From an uncultured Flavobacteriales bacterium (GTDB taxonomy: Bacteria; Bacteroidota; Bacteroidia; Flavobacteriales; Vicingaceae), in assembly GCA_913052515.1 (NCBI GenBank), contig CAJXFJ010000032.1:1-10091 (forward strand): DNA of 10,091 bases. Direction: 5' to 3'. How positions within the stretch are numbered: position 1 is the first letter of the stretch; each line of letters begins with the position of its first letter. The position numbers were made by a program, and so were the translations under genes. Below, piece by piece: positions 5,941-10,091 of this stretch. The notes under the pieces are model-generated. The model saw only the letters and a program-made list of their open reading frames with translations, was not told where the DNA came from and searched no databases.

Positions 5941-6041
5941 GTAGTAATTTTTAATGATGCTCAACAAGTAAATATGTTGCACTCATGAATCATCGGTTTT
6001 CAAATTCTTTTTCCGCTAACAAGATAGTCAATTTTGGGTAT
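5941..6041 (-). other. avcD leader: possible promoter and RNA-regulator region
   Basis: About 100 bases separate the avcD ATG from the terminator of the upstream peptidase gene, so the avcD promoter and any AvcI-like inhibitory RNA would have to start here or overlap the avcD coding start. GCTAAC on the plus strand (6015-6020) repeats the core word at 3895-3900 and may mark the upstream edge of the avcD module. The nearest promoter-like word is TATCTTG on the minus strand just upstream of that core; it is weak. No clear RNA fold was identified by eye. Confidence 0.3.
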
Positions 6042-6075
6042 AAAAAAAGCCCCCCGACTTAGTCGGGGGGCTTTT
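6042..6075 (-). terminator. Intrinsic terminator of the S46 peptidase gene
   Basis: AAAAGCCCCCCGACT and AGTCGGGGGGCTTTT form a perfect 15-bp inverted repeat around a single T (6045-6075). On the minus strand the stem is followed by seven T (6048-6042). It begins about 20 bases after the peptidase stop codon. This is a strong rho-independent terminator; its A-tract on the other side could also make it bidirectional. It isolates the accessory array from the chromosomal genes on the right. Confidence 0.93.
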
Positions 6076-6096
6076 CGTTCTATGCGTTGAATTGGT

Positions 6097-8250
6097 TTAC
6101 TTCACCAACTTCATTTCTTTAATTAAGTGTCCAGCTCCGGCAAATTTATCAATGATAAACAAGGTGTAACGTATGTCAACACCAATGGTACGTTGTAACT
6201 CTGTTTCAAAAGCTATGTCGCCACTCATGGCTTCCCAATTGCCATCAAAAGCAGTTCCAATCAATTCGCCTTTGCCATTAATCATCGGGCTACCAGAGTT
6301 ACCCCCAGTAATGTCGTTATTGGTAATAAAGTTTACCACCAATTCACCTTCTGCATTGGCATATTGTCCATAGTCTTTTTTCTGAATTAAGGTTTTCAAC
6401 TTTTCAGGCACTACAAACTCCGGGTTATTTGGGTCTTCCTTTTCAAGAATTCCTTGCGCAGTAGTAATGTAGTTGTATTTTACCGCATCACGTGGGTAAT
6501 AATCTTTCACCTGTCCATAAGTAAAACGCATGGTTGAGTTTGCATCAGGAGCATAGGCTTTGTTTTTGTTCATGGCTCTCAGTCCTTTTACAAATAAGCG
6601 CTCCGATCTTTGCAGCTTTTCGGCTTCTTCTTTCGCTGCTGGTGCAATGGTTTCTTTATAGTGAGTGTAAGCACTATTCATCAACTGATACATAGGGTCT
6701 TTAGCAATGGTTTTTGCACTTGGTTTTTCCAAGAAACTAGCTACTTCTTCTTGGCTATCAAAAATAGATTTCTTGAAAAAGTCTTCTGCCATTTTCTCAT
6801 AATCCATTTTGTATTTCTGAACCATTTCAACCACATATTCTGGTTGGTTTTCTTTGGGTAAATCGGTGTAGTAAGCTTCTAACATGGCTGCAAAAACTTG
6901 CTTGTCAATAGCCTTGCTATAATCCGCAAAATGGTCTTCAAGCATGCCTTTTAAAGCTTCTACGGTTTTGTCCACTTTTTCTTGGTCTACTTCTTCAGCT
7001 TCAAGTTGGCTTTTTAAACCATCAAACTGACGAGAAAAACGCACCGCTTCAATTCTAAAAATGGCCTCAGAAAGGTAGATAATCACCTTGTTTACATCTC
7101 TTAAGTTTTGATACGAACTTTCAAAACCTTCTAAAACGCCGCTGTATAATTTTTTGCGTTCTTCATCTTTGTCAATCCAAGCTTGTAAATCATCTTCAAT
7201 GGCTTTCTTTTTATCGTAAACATGTAAGCGCTTTAAACCAGCTTGTTGGCCTTTAAAGTATTTCCAATAGTTAGAAATACTGGCATGCTTAGAAGCGTAT
7301 TGTAAACGCACTTTATCGCTCATGGCCATTTCTTGCTCATAAATGTCAAGTACATCTCTTCTCAACTTTACGTAAGAAGGCTGTCTTACTTCTAACTCAT
7401 ACTGAATTCCGGCAGAAGTCAAATAACGATCGGTAGAACCTGGGTAACCAAAAATCATAGAAAAGTCGCCTTGAGAAACGCCTTTTAAAGAGATAGGTAA
7501 AGAGTGCTTTGGCTTGTAAGGTACATTGTCTTTTGAATAAGCTGCTGGTTTGTTGTCTTTATCAGCATATACTCTAAAAAGGGTGAAATCACCAGTGTGT
7601 CTTGGCCACATCCAGTTGTCAGTATCACCACCGTACTTACCAATAGAAGAAGGAGGCGCACCTACCAAACGAACATCTTGAAAAGTCTCATACACAAAAA
7701 GGTAAAATTCATTTCCATTGTAAAAGCTTTTCACTTCCACATCGAAATGGGTTTCGCCTTTGGCTAATTTTTCCAAAGAATCCGCATGCATTTTAATTAC
7801 CTTATTTCTTTCATCAAGACTCATTTCTTCATTCAAATGCTGATTAATGATGTCTGAAACATCTTCGATACGCTGTAAAAAAGAAACCGAAAAACCAGCT
7901 GGTAATTCTTCTTCTTTAGTCATAGCCCAAAAACCATCATCTAGGTAATTGTTCTCTTCGGTACTTTGCTCTTGAATAACTCCAAATCCACAGTGGTGGT
8001 TGGTTAGCATTAAACCTTGGTCAGAAATAATTTCTCCTGTACAAAATCCTCTTCCCAATCTTACAATGGCATCTTTTAAAGAGGAGTTATTTACGCTGTA
8101 AATTTCTTCGGGGGTTAACTGCAAACCTTGCTTTTGCATGTCAACGTAATTCAAACGCTTCACAAAAAGTGGAAGCCACATTCCTTCGTCTGCTTTTACG
8201 CTAGGCGAAGCGATAATTAGTCCCAATAGGACAATTAAAATTTTCTTCAT
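6097..8250 (-). CDS. Family S46 dipeptidyl-peptidase, DPP7-like
   Basis: This 717-residue protease removes dipeptides from the N-termini of peptides in the periplasm, feeding amino-acid use in asaccharolytic or protein-degrading Bacteroidota. The start MKKILIVLLGLIIASPSVKA is a signal peptide with likely cleavage after Ala20. The chymotrypsin-like double barrel is split by a helical domain, as in all S46 enzymes. The triad is visible: His86 in TNHHCG (His85 is adjacent), Asp221 in RHTGDFTLFRV, and Ser652 in TGGNSGSP. Length matches the family. FDGNWEAMSGD has Gly670 at the position that, as I recall, is Gly673 in P. gingivalis DPP7 (hydrophobic P1) and Arg673 in DPP11 (acidic P1), so a DPP7-type specificity is inferred. 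A -7-like element lies upstream and a strong terminator downstream, so it is probably transcribed alone or with the preceding gene. Confidence 0.95.
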   Translation of the reverse strand: MKKILIVLLGLIIASPSVKADEGMWLPLFVKRLNYVDMQKQGLQLTPEEIYSVNNSSLKDAIVRLGRGFCTGEIISDQGLMLTNHHCGFGVIQEQSTEENNYLDDGFWAMTKEEELPAGFSVSFLQRIEDVSDIINQHLNEEMSLDERNKVIKMHADSLEKLAKGETHFDVEVKSFYNGNEFYLFVYETFQDVRLVGAPPSSIGKYGGDTDNWMWPRHTGDFTLFRVYADKDNKPAAYSKDNVPYKPKHSLPISLKGVSQGDFSMIFGYPGSTDRYLTSAGIQYELEVRQPSYVKLRRDVLDIYEQEMAMSDKVRLQYASKHASISNYWKYFKGQQAGLKRLHVYDKKKAIEDDLQAWIDKDEERKKLYSGVLEGFESSYQNLRDVNKVIIYLSEAIFRIEAVRFSRQFDGLKSQLEAEEVDQEKVDKTVEALKGMLEDHFADYSKAIDKQVFAAMLEAYYTDLPKENQPEYVVEMVQKYKMDYEKMAEDFFKKSIFDSQEEVASFLEKPSAKTIAKDPMYQLMNSAYTHYKETIAPAAKEEAEKLQRSERLFVKGLRAMNKNKAYAPDANSTMRFTYGQVKDYYPRDAVKYNYITTAQGILEKEDPNNPEFVVPEKLKTLIQKKDYGQYANAEGELVVNFITNNDITGGNSGSPMINGKGELIGTAFDGNWEAMSGDIAFETELQRTIGVDIRYTLFIIDKFAGAGHLIKEMKLVK

Positions 8251-8276
8251 GGTAGATAATTATGATTAATCAAATT

Positions 8277-8307
8277 CAAATGTAACTTTTTGTTCTAAAG
8301 TTTAGAA
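8277..8307 (-). promoter_or_regulatory. Candidate promoter and operator-like palindrome of the S46 peptidase gene
   Basis: TACATTTG on the minus strand (8284-8277) is an exact match to the Bacteroidota -7 element TAnnTTTG, 26 bases before the ATG. A convincing TTG at the -33 spacing is not seen. Immediately upstream, TTCTAAA-G-TTTAGAA (8293-8307) is a perfect 15-base palindrome placed where a repressor or activator could touch RNA polymerase. It could also be a weak RNA hairpin after the T9SS protein gene. Confidence 0.5.
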
Positions 8308-8345
8308 ATAATAAAGGTTATATGGTGAAATGAGTTTGTAAGTGG

Positions 8346-10091
8346 TTAAGGTTGAACTTGTAGTTTGAAGTTCTCACTTTTCCCATTTTCTTTAAGTACA
8401 TGAATGAGGTAAAGACCGCTGCTGAGGTTTGAAAAATAGAACTGATGCAAGCTTTCTTTTTGAAGACTTTCACGAATAATTAGATTTCCTTTCAGGTCGA
8501 AAAGTTCAAGACTTACTGCTTCTTGCTTGAGGTCTTGAATGGCAAAAGCACCTTTGCTTGGGTTAGGGTACAAGCTTAAACCACTTTCAGTTTGGCTGAA
8601 ACCTATTTCTTTCACAGTAGTAATGGAAGGTCTCAATAAGTTCGATTCCCACATGCCACGGCCATAAGTAGCAGCTCGAATGCTTTCTGAGCGATAGTGT
8701 ATTTCCAATTCGTTGACAATAACATTAGGTAAGCCAATCATGTATGTTTGCCAAAAAGGACTCACACTGATATCTCGATAGTAAACGCCAATATCGGTGC
8801 CTACATATTCAATGCCTGTTGCTGTATCTTTTGCTAGGGTGTTTACTGGTAAATTGGGCAAATTGGCTGAAATGTTCTGCCAGCTTGAACCACCATTTCC
8901 ACTTACATAAACTTTTTGTCCTGTAGTAAAACCGCTAAAAGTCACCCATACTGAATCTGGAAAGTTGGGATGCACTTCAATATCAGCAATGGCCAAATTG
9001 GGTAAACCAGCACTAATGTTTGTCCATGTATTGCCAAAATCGGTAGTTTTTCGAATGGAATTGCTATTTGGCGCTGTATATATAACACTTGAATTAGAAG
9101 GAGCTACTGCTAAGCTGGTTAAGGTATTGTTAGAAGTGAAATTTGAAATTTTTGTCCAACTTGAACCTCGGTTGCTACTGTACCAAACATTTTCATAGGC
9201 AGCAATTAAAGCAAATCGATTATTGGGGTCAATTTGAAAAGGGGTGACCCAAGCGCCATTTTCTTGGTTAGTGATACTTCCAGCAACACCTGCTTTGTTT
9301 ACGCCACCATCATAAGAGCGTTGAATATTCCCATTTTGCGAACTAAAGTACATGATTCTTGGGTCAACTGGATCGATGGCATTGTCCATTCCATCACCGC
9401 CATAAACATGGGCCCAAGTAGCACTGTCCGTCTTTAGCAGACTACCATTGTCTTGTGCACCTCCTAGCAAAATGGTATCACTTTGCTCCGTTTGAGACAT
9501 ACGGTAAAATTGAGTGATTTCAAGTCCTGCACTTAAATCTTGCCAAGCATTTCCGAGGTTTCGACTTTTAAAAATACCTCCATCAGAGCCACAGTACAAT
9601 TCATTGTTGTAAAAATCTAAAGCGTGAATATCCGCATGTGTATAACCTGCATTGTTGTTAATAACCCAATGGCTAACGATACTCCAATTTTGTCCCCCAT
9701 TGGTTGAGCGCCAAACATTTACTCCACCCACAAAAACCGTGTTGGCATTTAGTGGGTCGACAGCAATGGCTAAATCATACCAGCTTTGTCCACCAGTGGC
9801 AGCACCATTGATATCACCTGAAAGAATATTGGGACTAGTAGATTGTAAAGTCCAATTTTGTCCCGCATCGATTGATTGATACAAACCGTAGAAAGAGGCG
9901 TCTGATTCTTTCCCGCAAACGGCATAAACTACGTTTGGACTGCTAGGACAAACTGCAATCTCCATTCGATTGATTGAAGCAGGAAGATTCATCAAAGAGC
10001 CATTGTTTGAGCTTGTAAAGAAATTTCCTCCATCCGTTGAACGATAAAATTGGTCGGTACTGGCATAAACGATTGAAGTATCAGTTGGATG
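8346..10091 (-). CDS. Secreted Asp-box (BNR/sortilin-like) protein with T9SS type A sorting domain, 5' end outside window
   Basis: The frame is open to the right edge, giving 581 C-terminal residues; the N-terminus and signal peptide lie outside. The visible part is a beta-propeller built of Asp-box units of the form S-x-D-x-G-x-x-W. I see about eight, among them YRSTDGGNFF, YQSIDAGQNW, WRSTNGGQNW, WYSSNRGSSW, RKTTDFGNTW and YVSGNGGSSW. Such VPS10/sortilin-like propellers in Bacteroidota are large cell-surface or secreted proteins, sometimes linked to glycan or protein binding; enzymatic activity is not evident. The last 75 or so residues form a Por/type A sorting domain (LYPNPSKGAF, LFDLKGNLI, LSSGLYLIHV, FKLQVQP), which directs secretion by the type IX system and cleavage or anchoring at the surface. 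The S46 peptidase gene follows after 95 bp in the same direction. A TTG at 9995 is an internal Leu codon, not a start. Confidence 0.93.
   Translation of the reverse strand, partial: HPTDTSIVYASTDQFYRSTDGGNFFTSSNNGSLMNLPASINRMEIAVCPSSPNVVYAVCGKESDASFYGLYQSIDAGQNWTLQSTSPNILSGDINGAATGGQSWYDLAIAVDPLNANTVFVGGVNVWRSTNGGQNWSIVSHWVINNNAGYTHADIHALDFYNNELYCGSDGGIFKSRNLGNAWQDLSAGLEITQFYRMSQTEQSDTILLGGAQDNGSLLKTDSATWAHVYGGDGMDNAIDPVDPRIMYFSSQNGNIQRSYDGGVNKAGVAGSITNQENGAWVTPFQIDPNNRFALIAAYENVWYSSNRGSSWTKISNFTSNNTLTSLAVAPSNSSVIYTAPNSNSIRKTTDFGNTWTNISAGLPNLAIADIEVHPNFPDSVWVTFSGFTTGQKVYVSGNGGSSWQNISANLPNLPVNTLAKDTATGIEYVGTDIGVYYRDISVSPFWQTYMIGLPNVIVNELEIHYRSESIRAATYGRGMWESNLLRPSITTVKEIGFSQTESGLSLYPNPSKGAFAIQDLKQEAVSLELFDLKGNLIIRESLQKESLHQFYFSNLSSGLYLIHVLKENGKSENFKLQVQP

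Noticed and set aside
8965..9879. Several plus-strand open frames of 67-77 residues opposite the T9SS protein
   Set aside because: They mirror the repetitive Asp-box coding sequence and have no independent support.
9993..9995. TTG as the start codon of the Asp-box protein
   Set aside because: The same frame continues upstream to the window edge and encodes another Asp-box unit (YRSTDGGNFF), so the gene is simply truncated by the window.
1..10091. Insertion sequence or transposase gene, tRNA or rRNA
   Set aside because: No transposase motifs, terminal inverted repeats with target duplications, tRNA cloverleaf or rRNA segments were recognised on either strand.

Overview
The window comes from a member of the Bacteroidota, probably a Flavobacteriales- or Cytophagales-type marine or environmental bacterium. 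Three things point there: a family S46 dipeptidyl-peptidase, a secreted repeat protein ending in a type IX secretion (T9SS) sorting domain, and candidate promoters of the TTG-N19-TAnnTTTG type. Every convincing gene is on the minus strand, so biological order runs from right to left.

Right part (about 6040-10091): conserved-looking genes. A large secreted Asp-box (BNR/sortilin-like) protein with a T9SS tail runs off the right edge. It is followed by a complete DPP7-like S46 peptidase with a TACATTTG -7 element, and then a strong intrinsic terminator at 6042-6075.

Middle and left part (about 470-6020): a visibly more AT-rich accessory stretch that looks like a row of separate one- or two-gene modules. 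In transcription order these are an AvcD-type anti-phage dCTP/dCMP deaminase with an atypical P-loop domain, a HEPN-like protein with an RX4H motif, a small MreB-like (actin-fold IA) fragment, a short lipoprotein, a WapI-like orphan immunity protein, and a MazEF toxin-antitoxin pair. Related non-coding repeats separate the modules. One is a family of about 110 bp seen five times (two full-length copies about 88% identical by eye). Another is a hairpin repeat of about 76 bp seen twice. The third is a 64-bp attC-like imperfect palindrome between avcD and the HEPN gene. Stop codons of several genes lie inside or beside a shared (T)GTTRGC-type core.

Single orientation, one repeat per gene, a toxin-antitoxin pair and defence or immunity cargo together resemble a sedentary gene-cassette array. 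No integrase is visible in the window and the attC match is imperfect, so this is a hypothesis. It is the main candidate for something undescribed here.

The far left (1-479) holds only the signal-peptide start of a gene leaving the window (1-52) and about 430 bp of repeat-rich non-coding DNA. Function calls rest on motif recognition by eye; no database search was done.
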